Assembly (NCBI RefSeq): GCF_002874775.1
Contig: NZ_CP020991.1
Location: forward strand, 2,042,451 to 2,106,450
DNA: 64,000 bases
Direction: 5' to 3'
Origin: Monoglobus pectinilyticus
GTDB lineage: Bacteria; Bacillota; Clostridia; Monoglobales; Monoglobaceae
In this document: positions 27,699 through 37,255 of the stretch, piece after piece
Numbering within the stretch: the stretch's first letter is position 1
Layout of the letters: each line of letters starts with the position of its first letter
Made by a program: the position numbers and the translations under genes
The notes under the pieces: model-generated
What the model was told of the DNA's origin: nothing
The model's database searches: none
What the model saw: only the letters and a program-made list of their open reading frames with translations

Positions 27699-30098
27699 AT
27701 GGAGAATTCCGATGTATTTGATCCTGCCTGGAAAGATGAGGAGTATGATTCAGAAAATGGTCTGAGTCCTCAGCAGGTAAGGGAGAGAGTGGGGAAGGGA
27801 GCGGTGAATGAATCTGTGGATTCATCTACCAGAACATATGGGGAGATTGTTAAAAGTAACGTATTTACTTATTTTAATCTGATATTTGTTATTTTAGCTC
27901 TATTGCTTCTTATTGTAGGCTCTTTCAAGGATATGACGTTTTTGGGCGTTATATTTTTTAATACAGTGATAGGAATAGCCCAGGAATTTCGCTCTAAAAA
28001 GGCGCTTGACAGTTTGAAAATAATAAGCGACCCGAAAGCCACCGTAATAAGAGGCGGTGTGCAGGAAACGATACCCGTAGAAAACCTTGTTCTTGATGAT
28101 TTAGTGATATTTTCGGCAGGGTGTCAGATACCGGCTGACGCAGTGGTGGTCTCGGGAAACGTTCAGGTTAATGAATCTCTTATCACCGGAGAATCCGAGG
28201 AGATAGCGAAAAAAGCCGGAGATGAATTGCTGTCAGGCAGTTTTGTGGTTTCCGGTGAATGCAGGGGCAGACTTCTGAAAGTCGGAAAAGAGTCTTATGT
28301 TTCTAAGTTGACGCTAAAGGCGACAAAAGATAAGCGTGAGGAAGAATCTGAGCTTATTCGCTCTTTGGATAAGCTTGTTAAGATTGTAGGCATTATAATT
28401 ATTCCGATAGGTCTGACTTTGTTTATTCAGCAGATGTTTTTTGCGGGGGCGACATTCAGCGATAGTATAACCGGAATGGTAGCCGCCGTGATAGGTATGA
28501 TACCTGAGGGATTATATCTTTTGGCAAGTGTAGCAATGGTTGTAAGCATTATGCGTCTTGCGAGAAAAAAAGTTTTGGTTCGAAATATGAAGTGTATTGA
28601 AACTCTGGCAAGAGTTGACGTTTTGTGTGTGGACAAGACCGGGACTATAACCGAGAATACTATGAAAGTCAGCCGCTTGGTGCCGGCAGAGGGAAAGGAC
28701 TTAGATTGTATTACTGCGCTTTTAAGCAATATGGTTTCCGCTATGAGCAGCGATAATATTACTATGGAAGCCATGAAGGAATTTTTTACAAAGACTACAA
28801 AAGCTGAACCTGAAAAAGTGTTTTCGTTTTCTTCTCAGTATAAGTACAGCGGATGTATTTTGGGCGGTCAGAACTATGTTTTGGGTGCGCCTGAGTTTGT
28901 GCTCAGAGAGCAATTTGACAATTATGCCGAGGAGGTATACGAATATTCTGAGGAAGGCTATAGAGTTTTAGCGTTTGTTAAATATCTTGGAGAAATGACA
29001 GGCAAAGCCTTAACGGATAATGTTGAGCTTTTGGGTTTTGTTCTGCTTTCGAATCCGATACGTTCAACTGCAAAGGAGACTTTTCAGTATTTCGCTGAAC
29101 AAGGAGTTGATGTAAAAGTTATATCCGGTGATAATCCGGTCACAGTGTCCAGAGTTGCGGAGGAGGCCGGAATTAAGGAAGCGGATAAGTATGTTGATGC
29201 GACTAGTCTTACAACTGACCAGGACATATATGACGCCTGTCTTAAATATAACGTATTTGGACGTGTTGTTCCCGAGCAGAAGAGACAGTTTGTGAAAGCG
29301 CTCAAAGCTCAGGGAAAAACGGTTGGAATGACGGGAGATGGCGTCAATGACGTTTTGGCGCTCAAGGAGGCGAATTGCAGTATAGCCATGGCATCCGGAA
29401 GTGAAGCGGCTTCTCAGGTGTCTCAGCTTGTTTTGGTGGACTCGGATTTTTCTAAAATGCCGTCAGTTGTAGGAGAGGGAAGGCGTGTTGTAAACAACAT
29501 AGAGAGAACAGCCAGTTTGTTTTTGGTTAAAAATATATTTTCATTGCTGCTTTCATTGTTTTCAATGATTGCGGTGAATGGTTACCCCATGGAACCCTCA
29601 CAGGTTTCGCTGGTGGCAATGTTTACGATTGGAATACCTGCGTTTTTCTTATCACTGGAACCAAACAAGAGCTTGATAAAAGGACGGTTTTTAACGAATG
29701 TTTTTACCAAGGCTGCTCCGGCCGGTATAACCGATTTTTTAGTGGTCAGTGCTTTAGTAGTGTTCTGCAGTATGTTTAATATAGATGAGGAAAGCGTTTC
29801 AACCGCCTGCACAGTGCTTATATCCGTTGTTGGGTTTATGATACTGTATCGTATTTCAAAACCTATGAACTGGCGGCACTGGCTTTTGATTATCGCTATG
29901 ATAGCAGGCTGGATAGGCTGTGTAATTTTCTTAAGACCATTGTTTGGTATAACAGCAATGAGTGTTCAGTGCATAATGTTATTGGCAGTGTTTGCGCTGG
30001 TTGCCGACCCGGTGCTGAGATTTTTCAGCTTGATTGTTGATAAGTCGTTTTGGCGCTCAAAGATAGATAAAGTTCTGGGCATTGTGCACAGAAGATAA
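27699..30098 (+). CDS. P-type cation-transporting ATPase (CtpE-like)
   Basis: Ion pump of 799 residues. ATG 27699 follows TTGGAGG; an in-frame TTG at 27687 overlaps that site. The actuator motif is LITGESEE, the phosphorylated Asp312 lies in DKTGTIT, and the hinge is TGDGVND, followed by IAMASGSEAASQVSQ. There are about ten hydrophobic segments, with no N-terminal metal-binding domain and no CPx motif, so it is not a heavy-metal pump. The overall look matches the CtpE/MgtA-like group linked to Ca2+ or Mg2+. The substrate is not decided by sequence. Confidence 0.88.
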   Translation: MENSDVFDPAWKDEEYDSENGLSPQQVRERVGKGAVNESVDSSTRTYGEIVKSNVFTYFNLIFVILALLLLIVGSFKDMTFLGVIFFNTVIGIAQEFRSKKALDSLKIISDPKATVIRGGVQETIPVENLVLDDLVIFSAGCQIPADAVVVSGNVQVNESLITGESEEIAKKAGDELLSGSFVVSGECRGRLLKVGKESYVSKLTLKATKDKREEESELIRSLDKLVKIVGIIIIPIGLTLFIQQMFFAGATFSDSITGMVAAVIGMIPEGLYLLASVAMVVSIMRLARKKVLVRNMKCIETLARVDVLCVDKTGTITENTMKVSRLVPAEGKDLDCITALLSNMVSAMSSDNITMEAMKEFFTKTTKAEPEKVFSFSSQYKYSGCILGGQNYVLGAPEFVLREQFDNYAEEVYEYSEEGYRVLAFVKYLGEMTGKALTDNVELLGFVLLSNPIRSTAKETFQYFAEQGVDVKVISGDNPVTVSRVAEEAGIKEADKYVDATSLTTDQDIYDACLKYNVFGRVVPEQKRQFVKALKAQGKTVGMTGDGVNDVLALKEANCSIAMASGSEAASQVSQLVLVDSDFSKMPSVVGEGRRVVNNIERTASLFLVKNIFSLLLSLFSMIAVNGYPMEPSQVSLVAMFTIGIPAFFLSLEPNKSLIKGRFLTNVFTKAAPAGITDFLVVSALVVFCSMFNIDEESVSTACTVLISVVGFMILYRISKPMNWRHWLLIIAMIAGWIGCVIFLRPLFGITAMSVQCIMLLAVFALVADPVLRFFSLIVDKSFWRSKIDKVLGIVHRR

Positions 30099-30134
30099 AA
30101 CCTAAGAAATAAGCAAAATCAGATTTTGTTATTA

Positions 30135-30162
30135 CCCGGCTAATGCTGATGCATTAGCCGGG
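30135..30162 (+). terminator. Terminator of P-type ATPase gene
   Basis: cccggctaatgc - tgat - gcattagccggg is a perfect 12-bp stem with a 4-nt loop, followed by atttgtttt. Confidence 0.8.
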
Positions 30163-30330
30163 ATTTGTTTTATATATCAATATTATTGTCTCTATGCTGT
30201 GCTTTTTAAAGCATATAAATTAATAATGTAAATATATATACAAACTGCTCGTTTTAAGTGAAATGTCTTCATTAAGTATATAATTTTATTAATAATATTA
30301 GCGGATAAAAGTTTTATTATAATTTTACGG

Positions 30331-30355
30331 TTCTGACGGATTATATCCGTCAGAA
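30331..30355 (+). terminator. Second hairpin before SOD-like gene
   Basis: ttctgacggat / atccgtcagaa is an 11-bp stem followed by ttgttttgtttc. It lies 80 bp ahead of the next ribosome site, so it could be a terminator or attenuator. Confidence 0.6.
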
Positions 30356-30434
30356 TTGTTTTGTTTCTATATTAATTATTATTGTGCTGGTTTTGATGTA
30401 TTTGGCATACATTTAACAGGAGGTGCAATATAAA

Positions 30435-30899
30435 ATGTTCAAAGCAAATTATAAACCAAATTCTGCTGCCGATATATCAGGCGGCGAAAACTATCCGGGG
30501 ATAAGAGGGCGCGTAATATTCAGACAGCAGAAGAACGGCGTGCTGGTCACGGCAGATATATATGGTCTGCCTACGGGAGAAACAGGATGTGATTCCGGTG
30601 TTTTCGGCTTTCATATACACGAGGGCGAAGACTGCGGAAGCAATGGACAGGAACCGTTTTCAAACACTAAGGGACACTATAATCCGGGGGATTGTCCGCA
30701 TCCGTACCATGCGGGAGATTTGCCGCCTTTATTTGAAAACGACGGGTATGCGTATATGTCATTTTTAACCAACCGTTTTACTGCGACCGAAATTATTGGC
30801 AGAACTGTGGTTATCCATCTTAAGCCTGATGACTTCCATTCCCAGCCCAGTGGAAACTCAGGGGAAAAAATAGCCTGCGGCGTTATAAAAGCGTTATAG
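30435..30899 (+). CDS. Cu/Zn superoxide dismutase family protein, no signal peptide
   Basis: 154 residues. ATG 30435 has an excellent AGGAGGT site; the in-frame GTG at 30423 overlaps it. Copper ligands H60 and H62 (GFHIHEG), bridging H81 (GHYNP), H128 (VVIH), and zinc ligands H89, H92, D95 (HPYHAGD) are all present. The Cys67/Cys148 pair and QPSGNSGEKIACGVI also fit. The known family dismutates superoxide and is usually exported. Here no signal peptide is seen, so it would act in the cytosol. Function as a true SOD is likely but not certain. Confidence 0.82.
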   Translation: MFKANYKPNSAADISGGENYPGIRGRVIFRQQKNGVLVTADIYGLPTGETGCDSGVFGFHIHEGEDCGSNGQEPFSNTKGHYNPGDCPHPYHAGDLPPLFENDGYAYMSFLTNRFTATEIIGRTVVIHLKPDDFHSQPSGNSGEKIACGVIKAL

Positions 30900-31013
30900 G
30901 TATGTAAAATTTATCGAAACATAAATATTTAGGTTTTATTATTTAAAAAGATATGTTATAATAAAACGAAAGAATTAAAACATAATCTTTTATAATGTTT
31001 TATGAATATAATT

Positions 31014-31046
31014 TGCTGCCGCCATACTTACGGTTCGGCGGCAGCA
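31014..31046 (+). terminator. GC-rich hairpin
   Basis: tgctgccgcc (31014-31023) pairs exactly with ggcggcagca (31037-31046). No T-run follows. It may end the SOD transcript or structure the leader of the next gene. Confidence 0.5.
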
Positions 31047-31118
31047 TTGGGTTAATCAATGAAAATATAAAAGAAAGGGGAGTATGATTAAATACGAGTT
31101 TAGTCATATACATAAGCT

Positions 31119-32646
31119 ATGTATTATCAAAATAAAATTTGGATGGGTAAAAATGAAAACCCTATTTTTCTGTTTCCGCAGATGGCAAATCGTCACGGTT
31201 TGATTGCCGGAGCTACCGGTACAGGGAAAACGATTACATTAAAGGTGATGGCTGAATCTTTTAGCGATGCCGGAGTGCCTGTTTTTCTCGCAGATATAAA
31301 AGGAGACTTATTCCGGTATGAGCCAGCCGGGAGCTGACAGTGAAAGAATGCAGGGGTTAATAGCAAAGTTTGGATTGAGCGATGCGGGTTTTAAGTATCA
31401 GTCATATCCTACATATTATTGGGATGTGTTCGGGAACAAAGGTACTCCGATACGTACTACTGTTTCTGAAATGGGACCGCTTTTGCTGTCCAGAGTTTTG
31501 GGGCTTAATGATGTGCAGGAGGGAATTCTGCATATTATATTTAAGATTGCTGATGACCAAAAACTTTTATTGTTAGATTTGAAAGATTTAAAGTCTATGG
31601 TTCAATATATTGGAGACAACGCGTCAGATTTTAAAAATACCTATGGTAATATAACGACAGCAAGTATCGGTGCTATACAGCGCAGTTTAATCAAACTTGA
31701 GGAGGAGGGAGGAAACTCTCTTTTCGGGGAACCGGGACTGGACGTTAAGGATTGGTTTAAAACTGACGGCAGCGGCAGAGGATATATTAATGTATTAAAT
31801 TGCGAAAAGCTGTTTTTGCAGCCTGATTTATACTCTGCGTTCATGCTGTGGATGCTTTCAGACTTGTATGAGATTCTACCGGAAGCCGGAGATATGGACA
31901 AGCCTAAAATAGTGTTTTTCTTTGACGAGGCGCATCTTTTATTTAAAGACGCCCCAAAAGAACTGCTGGAAAAAATAGAGCAGGTGGTAAGGCTGATACG
32001 TTCTAAGGGCGTTGGGATATTTTTTATAACACAGAATCCGATAGATATACCCGATACGGTATTATCTCAGCTCGGAAACAGAATACAGCACGCTCTCAGA
32101 GCCTATTCTCCAAGCGAGCAGAAAGCGGTTAAAGCTGCTGCGCAAACGTTTAGACCAAATCCGAAGTTTGATACTGAACAGGCCGTTACCGAGTGCGGAA
32201 CCGGCGAGGCTTTAATATCATTTCTTGATGAAAAAGGCGTTCCTTCTATGGTGGAGCGGGCTAACATTCTGCCTCCTCAAAGTTTGATGGGACCTGTTGA
32301 CAATAATATTATGGCTCAGATGATAGCTTCCAGTGATATGGGTGCAAAATATAATACTGTAATAGATAGGGAATCGGCTTATGAAATACTTTCAGCCAAA
32401 GCGGAAAAGAGTGAAATTGCTGAAAATAAGGCGCAGGAAGAGAAAATAAACAGGCAGCAGGAAGAGACAGAGGCTAAAATGAAAGCTGAAGCTATAAAAG
32501 AAGCCAAGGCTGAGCTAAGAGAAGAAAAACAGAGAGAAAAGCGTTATAATGAGATTGAAAAGGTGGCTAAAAGTATTTTGACTTCCGCGGGACGAACCGC
32601 TGTAAATTCTTTGGTTCGCGGTCTTTTAGGCTCGCTAAAAAAATAG
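31119..32646 (+). pseudogene. HerA-like ATPase (DUF853), split by a one-base frameshift
   Basis: Two frames encode one protein. 31119-31337 has the Walker A motif (GATGTGKT) and ADIKGDL. 31318-32646 continues with [18 protein letters not shown], Walker B ([11 protein letters not shown]) and a charged coiled tail. Removing one T from the TT at 31311-31312 would restore ...GDLSGMSQPG..., the sequence expected in the E. coli YjgR/DUF853 family, and give about 508 residues. The family is a predicted DNA-translocating ATPase of unclear role. It could be a real inactivation, a sequencing error or, less likely, recoding. The downstream gene follows after 8 bp. Confidence 0.85.
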
Positions 32647-32654
32647 GGGGAATT

Positions 32655-34523
32655 ATGAGCAGATTTACTGACGAGTATAAAATCAAATATGAAGGTTGTT
32701 TAAAGCGCGTGCAGAAACCGGCCAGATATATCGGAAACGAATTTGGAAGCGTGCATAAGAAGTGGTCGGACGATATGCTGACTTTTGCGTTTTGTTTCCC
32801 GGATGTTTATGAGGTTGGAATGTCGCATTTGGGAATGAAGATTCTTTATCATATGCTGAATGAGCGTGAGGATACCGTTTGTGAGCGTGTGTTTGCTCCG
32901 TGGGACGATATGGAGCAGGAGATGAGAAAAGAGGGAATACCCCTGCTTTCGATGGAAAGTTATGTTCCGGTGAAAAATTTTGATTTTATAGGATTTACGC
33001 TTCAATATGAAATGAGCTATTCTAATATAGTGAATATGCTTGACCTCGCAGGAGTGCCGCTGCGCACGGCAGAAAGAACAGCCGGTGACCCGTTTGTGTG
33101 CTGCGGAGGACCATGCGCGTATCATGCGGAGCCGCTTTCGGATTTTGTTGATTTTTTTATCCTCGGAGAGGGTGAGGAAGTTAACAGCGAGATTATGGAT
33201 GTGTATAAAGAATGGAAAAACAGCGGAAGTACAGACCGTGATGATTTTCTTATGTCAATAATACCTTTGGGCGGAGTATATGTGCCAAAGTTTTATGACG
33301 TAGAATATAATGATGACAACACTATCTCAAGATTTGAACCTAACCGTGAAGGGGTACCGAAACAGGTTAGAAAACGTATAATCCTCAATATGGATAACAC
33401 TTATGTTCCAAAAAAACTTATCGTGCCTTTTATGGAGACCGTGCATGACAGAATAATGCTGGAGCTGTTCCGGGGATGTATACGAGGGTGCCGTTTTTGT
33501 CAGGCAGGGTATATATACCGACCGGTGCGCGAAAGAAGTGTTGACAAGCTGGTTGAGACTGCCGGGGAGTGCATAAAAAACACTGGATATGAAGAAATGT
33601 CAATGTCATCGCTCAGTACAAGCGATTATACCGATTTGGACGAGCTTACAAATAAGCTGCTGGATATAACAGTGGACAAGCGTATCAATCTTTCGCTTCC
33701 GTCCCTCCGTGTTGACAATTTTTCTATGGAGCTTATGAAGAAAGTTCAAAAGGTTAAAAAGAGCGGATTGACTTTTGCTCCTGAGGCGGGAACGCAAAGA
33801 CTTAGGGATGTTATCAATAAAAATGTTTTGGAGAGTGATTTAATACGAACCTCCAATATAGCGTTCAGAGGCGGATATAACAGAATCAAGCTGTATTTTA
33901 TGCTGGGTCTGCCCACTGAAACATATGAAGATGTATTAGGGATTGCCGAACTGGGCAAAAAAGTTATTGACGAGGGCTTCTTCTCCATACCGGTTGAGGA
34001 GAGAAAAGGCAGAAGCGTAAGCGTTACGATTAGTACCTCATTTTTTGTTCCGAAGCCTTTCACTCCGTTCCAATGGGAACCTCAGAATAAGATTTCCGAA
34101 ATGGAGGAAAAGGCAAAATATTTAAAAGAACATATTGGTTCAAAGAAAATTGTTTATAACTGGCATAACAGTGATATCAGTCTTCTTGAAGCCGTCTTTG
34201 CCAAAGGTGACAGAAGGCTGGGAGAAGTTTTGATAACTGCGCAGAAACTTGGCTGCAAGTTTGACGGCTGGAGTGACTTTTTTGATTTTGACAAGTGGAT
34301 GGAAGCCTTTAGAATAAATGGAATCGACCCTGAGTTTTACGCTTTACGCCGTATAGGATATGATGAAATTCTGCCATGGGATTACGCTGATATCGGAGTT
34401 CCGAAATCATTCTTGATAAAGGAGCATAAGAGGGCGTATGAGGAGAAGACAACTCCAACCTGCCGCGAAAAGTGCAGCGGCTGCGGAGCAGCCAGCTTTG
34501 GAGGAGGTGTCTGTTTTGAGTAA
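32655..34523 (+). CDS. B12-binding-domain radical SAM protein (TIGR03960 family)
   Basis: 622 residues of the family paired with DUF2344 proteins; the exact reaction is unknown. The N-terminal cobalamin-binding-like region (about 30-190) is followed by the radical-SAM core with cluster motif CIRGCRFC near residue 278. The C-terminus is Cys-rich (CREKCSGCGAASFGGGVC). GGGGG precedes the ATG by 6 nt. It overlaps the next gene by 8 bp. Many Firmicutes have rng and rplU after this pair, but here phosphofructokinase follows instead. Confidence 0.9.
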   Translation: MSRFTDEYKIKYEGCLKRVQKPARYIGNEFGSVHKKWSDDMLTFAFCFPDVYEVGMSHLGMKILYHMLNEREDTVCERVFAPWDDMEQEMRKEGIPLLSMESYVPVKNFDFIGFTLQYEMSYSNIVNMLDLAGVPLRTAERTAGDPFVCCGGPCAYHAEPLSDFVDFFILGEGEEVNSEIMDVYKEWKNSGSTDRDDFLMSIIPLGGVYVPKFYDVEYNDDNTISRFEPNREGVPKQVRKRIILNMDNTYVPKKLIVPFMETVHDRIMLELFRGCIRGCRFCQAGYIYRPVRERSVDKLVETAGECIKNTGYEEMSMSSLSTSDYTDLDELTNKLLDITVDKRINLSLPSLRVDNFSMELMKKVQKVKKSGLTFAPEAGTQRLRDVINKNVLESDLIRTSNIAFRGGYNRIKLYFMLGLPTETYEDVLGIAELGKKVIDEGFFSIPVEERKGRSVSVTISTSFFVPKPFTPFQWEPQNKISEMEEKAKYLKEHIGSKKIVYNWHNSDISLLEAVFAKGDRRLGEVLITAQKLGCKFDGWSDFFDFDKWMEAFRINGIDPEFYALRRIGYDEILPWDYADIGVPKSFLIKEHKRAYEEKTTPTCREKCSGCGAASFGGGVCFE

Positions 34524-35199
34524 AAGACGTCTTAAATTTTCGAAGTTAAACATGGCTAAGTATATTTCACATTTGGATTTGCTGAGATGCTTTACACGTT
34601 CAATTATGAGGGCGGAACTTCCTGTGAAATACTCAAACGGGTTTAATCCTCATCAAAAGATAACGTTTTCACTTCCTTTGTCAATAGGTGTCACAAGCGA
34701 CAGTGAATTCGTGGACATTGATTTTGAAGACGGAATAAAAGACAGTGAAATAATGGAGCGCCTCAATAATAATCTGCCGCCTGATATGCGGATATTAAAT
34801 GTGGGAGACATAAAAGACAGCGCTAATGATATAGTTTCCGCAAAGTATCAGGTTAAAATTATATCGGATAAGGTCATAACCGATGAAAAAGTCAAGGGAT
34901 TTTTTGATATGCCGGAATATACGATTATGAAAAAGACCAAAAAGAAAGGCGAACAGCCTGTAAATTTAATGGATTTCATAATTGATTACAGTATTTCGGA
35001 ACATTCAGAAAGCAGTGACGGCAGTATACTGCAAATGGAACTAATTTTGTCTGCCGGAGGTCAAAAAAACTTAAAACCTGAAATTGCGGTAAAGGCGTTG
35101 TCGGACTATCTAGCGACGGAAATAAATATAATAAGTTATGATATACACCGAACTGAGATTTATATCAGTGAAAAAGAGGGTCTAAAAGTATTTGAGTAA
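34516..35199 (+). CDS. Radical SAM-linked protein, DUF2344 family
   Basis: About 227 residues. The start is most likely TTG 34516 (LSKRRLKFSK), because GAGGAGG lies 8 nt upstream and the family normally begins here. The in-frame ATG at 34438 would add a low-complexity alanine tail read out of the neighbouring gene. Family motifs are KYISHLDLLRCFTRSIMRAE and GFNPHQKITFSLPLSIGV. It overlaps the stop of the upstream radical-SAM gene (ttgagtaa), showing translational coupling. It is thought to act with that protein, possibly in tRNA or ribosome-related modification (not established). Confidence 0.88.
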   Translation: MSKRRLKFSKLNMAKYISHLDLLRCFTRSIMRAELPVKYSNGFNPHQKITFSLPLSIGVTSDSEFVDIDFEDGIKDSEIMERLNNNLPPDMRILNVGDIKDSANDIVSAKYQVKIISDKVITDEKVKGFFDMPEYTIMKKTKKKGEQPVNLMDFIIDYSISEHSESSDGSILQMELILSAGGQKNLKPEIAVKALSDYLATEINIISYDIHRTEIYISEKEGLKVFE

Positions 35200-35260
35200 A
35201 TCTATGAATTTTGGTGAAAATGATATTAAATCTGTTTAACAGAAAATTGGAGGAATAATT

Positions 35261-36337
35261 ATGAGAAGAATTGGGATTCTTACAAGCGGAGGCGATTGCC
35301 AGGGGCTGAATTCTGCCATTCGCGCTGTTGGAAAAGCCTTATATGAGCGATTCCAGAACGATGTTGAGATTTATGGAATTCAGGACGGTTATTATGGTCT
35401 GATAGAGGGCGAGTATAAAAAAATGGAACCCCGCGACTTTTCAGGGATTCTGACAATTGGAGGAACTATTTTAGGGACATCGCGTCAGCCGTTTAAGAGA
35501 ATGAGGGATGTTGATGAGAACAATGTAGACAAGGTTCAGAAGATGAAAGATACCTATATGAAAATGGGTTTAAACTGTCTTGTCGTATTGGGCGGAAACG
35601 GCACTCATAAGACTGCGAATTTACTGAGCGAGGAAGGTCTAAATATCATTGGTCTTCCAAAGACAATAGATAATGATATTTGGGGAACAGATATGACGTT
35701 CGGTTTCTATAGTGCGCTTAACGTTATAACGGATGTTATAGACAGGATTCATACTACAGCTACGTCTCATGGCAGAGTGTTTATCGTTGAGGTTATGGGA
35801 CACAAAGTGGGCTGGCTGACTCTTTATGCCGGTCTTGCCGGAGGAGCGGACGTTATTCTGCTGCCGGAAATTCCTTATGATATAGACAGCGTGGTTGCCG
35901 AGCTTAACAAAAGAGAAAAATCAGGCAAGAAGTTTTCTATTATAGCCGTGGCGGAAGGCGCCATATCGAAAGAGGAGGCCGCGCTGAAAAAGAAAGAATT
36001 TAAGCAGAGAAGGGCTGAGATGGTACAGCCTTCAATTGCTTACCGTGTAGCGGATGAGATAAAAGAAAAGTTTAATCACGAAATCCGCGTATGTGTTCCC
36101 GGGCATTTTCAAAGAGGAGGAAGCCCTTGTCCGTATGACAGAGTCTTTACAACCAGGATTGGAACCAGCGCTGCTCAGCTCATTTCCGAAAATAAATATG
36201 GCTATATGGTGGCTTTGCAGAATAATGAAATTGTTCCGGTTCCTCTGAGCGAGGTTGCCGGAAAACTGAAATGCGTCAGCCCCGGTTCCAACGAGGTTGT
36301 AACAGGCAGAGAACTAGGTATCTGTTTCGGAGACTAG
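35261..36337 (+). CDS. pfkA: 6-phosphofructokinase
   Basis: Phosphorylates fructose-6-phosphate in glycolysis. 358 residues. The N-terminus is GILTSGGDCQGLN, the donor-site motif GGNGTH, the catalytic motif PKTIDNDIWGTD, and the sugar-binding region EVMGHKVGW. The glycine of GGNG matches ATP-type enzymes, while Lys in PKTIDND is typical of pyrophosphate-type enzymes, so the phosphate donor cannot be called. GGAGG lies ahead of the ATG. It is alone after the radical-SAM pair (61-bp gap). Confidence 0.93.
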   Translation: MRRIGILTSGGDCQGLNSAIRAVGKALYERFQNDVEIYGIQDGYYGLIEGEYKKMEPRDFSGILTIGGTILGTSRQPFKRMRDVDENNVDKVQKMKDTYMKMGLNCLVVLGGNGTHKTANLLSEEGLNIIGLPKTIDNDIWGTDMTFGFYSALNVITDVIDRIHTTATSHGRVFIVEVMGHKVGWLTLYAGLAGGADVILLPEIPYDIDSVVAELNKREKSGKKFSIIAVAEGAISKEEAALKKKEFKQRRAEMVQPSIAYRVADEIKEKFNHEIRVCVPGHFQRGGSPCPYDRVFTTRIGTSAAQLISENKYGYMVALQNNEIVPVPLSEVAGKLKCVSPGSNEVVTGRELGICFGD

Positions 36338-36343
36338 AACCTT

Positions 36344-37255
36344 CTATATTTCACCCATTGACAGCCTTATGCTCTTACTTATAAGGGCGTTTAAAAGCTG
36401 TCCTTCCGTTACGGTTTTTGTTATTTTTCCATCGTCATCTATGACGTCAATTATATGATATTTATAGCAGCCCAGTTTCCGCAGGAACAGTCTTGCGGGA
36501 ACTGATTCATGGGCTGCCATCCTTGTAACCTGACAAAATTCGGTTCTTTTAAGCCGTGTTTTGTAATACAATATTTCTTTCAGTGATATTAATGATATAT
36601 TTTTTTGTTCAATACTCAAGTTTCCCAGCAGAAAAGCGCCTATAAGTATCAGCGACAGATTGAAGTCGTTGGTAAGGAGCAGCCATACTGAAACAAGCAG
36701 CATTCCGATTATTGGCACTCTGCTGATTTTCAGCATTAAGTTTGAGGCCCGAACGGCTCCTAAATTTATTGATATAATAGCTTTTGCTATTCGTCCGCCG
36801 TCTAACGGAAGAGCCGGCACTAGGTTAAGTATCATAAGAGACAGGTTTATTTTTATACCGTAGTCTATAGCTTCACTGTATACAGACAGCATTGGATTTT
36901 TGTTTAGCATATAGAGCAGTGCTGCCAGTGCGCCGCTGAATGCAGGTCCGGCTGCGGCGATTACAGCTTCTTTGTATGGATTTTTAATGAACCCGGCGCT
37001 TAATTTTCCGCATATTCCAAATGGCAGAATTTCGATTCTGACGATAGATACGCCAAGTTTTTTTCCGCAAAACACATGGGACAATTCATGCAGAAAAGCG
37101 GAGATATATGCAATAAAGAAAAGGTTTCCGTAGCCGCCTAAGATTGAAGCGGCGGCCAGTAAAAAAAACAGCGGGCTTACTGCAAGGTGACTGCCTATTG
37201 GTATAAGCCAAAGGTGCGTTTGGAGAGCAGAAAAAATGTTTTTTAACTTCTTCAA
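36344..37255 (-). CDS. spoIVFB: SpoIVFB-like M50 site-2 intramembrane metalloprotease
   Basis: 303-residue membrane protease. Zinc motif HELSH in FLHELSHVFCGKKLGV (about residue 52), and the second metal motif NLVPALPLDGGR (about 148). Multiple hydrophobic segments are followed by a CBS-like C-terminal region of about 80 residues. In Bacillus, SpoIVFB cleaves pro-sigma-K in the mother cell during sporulation. Its 4-bp overlap with the small upstream gene fits the spoIVFA-spoIVFB arrangement. Confidence 0.85.
   Translation of the reverse strand: MKKLKNIFSALQTHLWLIPIGSHLAVSPLFFLLAAASILGGYGNLFFIAYISAFLHELSHVFCGKKLGVSIVRIEILPFGICGKLSAGFIKNPYKEAVIAAAGPAFSGALAALLYMLNKNPMLSVYSEAIDYGIKINLSLMILNLVPALPLDGGRIAKAIISINLGAVRASNLMLKISRVPIIGMLLVSVWLLLTNDFNLSLILIGAFLLGNLSIEQKNISLISLKEILYYKTRLKRTEFCQVTRMAAHESVPARLFLRKLGCYKYHIIDVIDDDGKITKTVTEGQLLNALISKSIRLSMGEI

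Noticed and set aside
34438-34515. Extended N-terminus (MRRRQLQPAAKSAAAAEQ) for the DUF2344 protein
   Set aside because: Alanine-rich read-through of the neighbouring gene; a good ribosome site and family start support TTG 34516.
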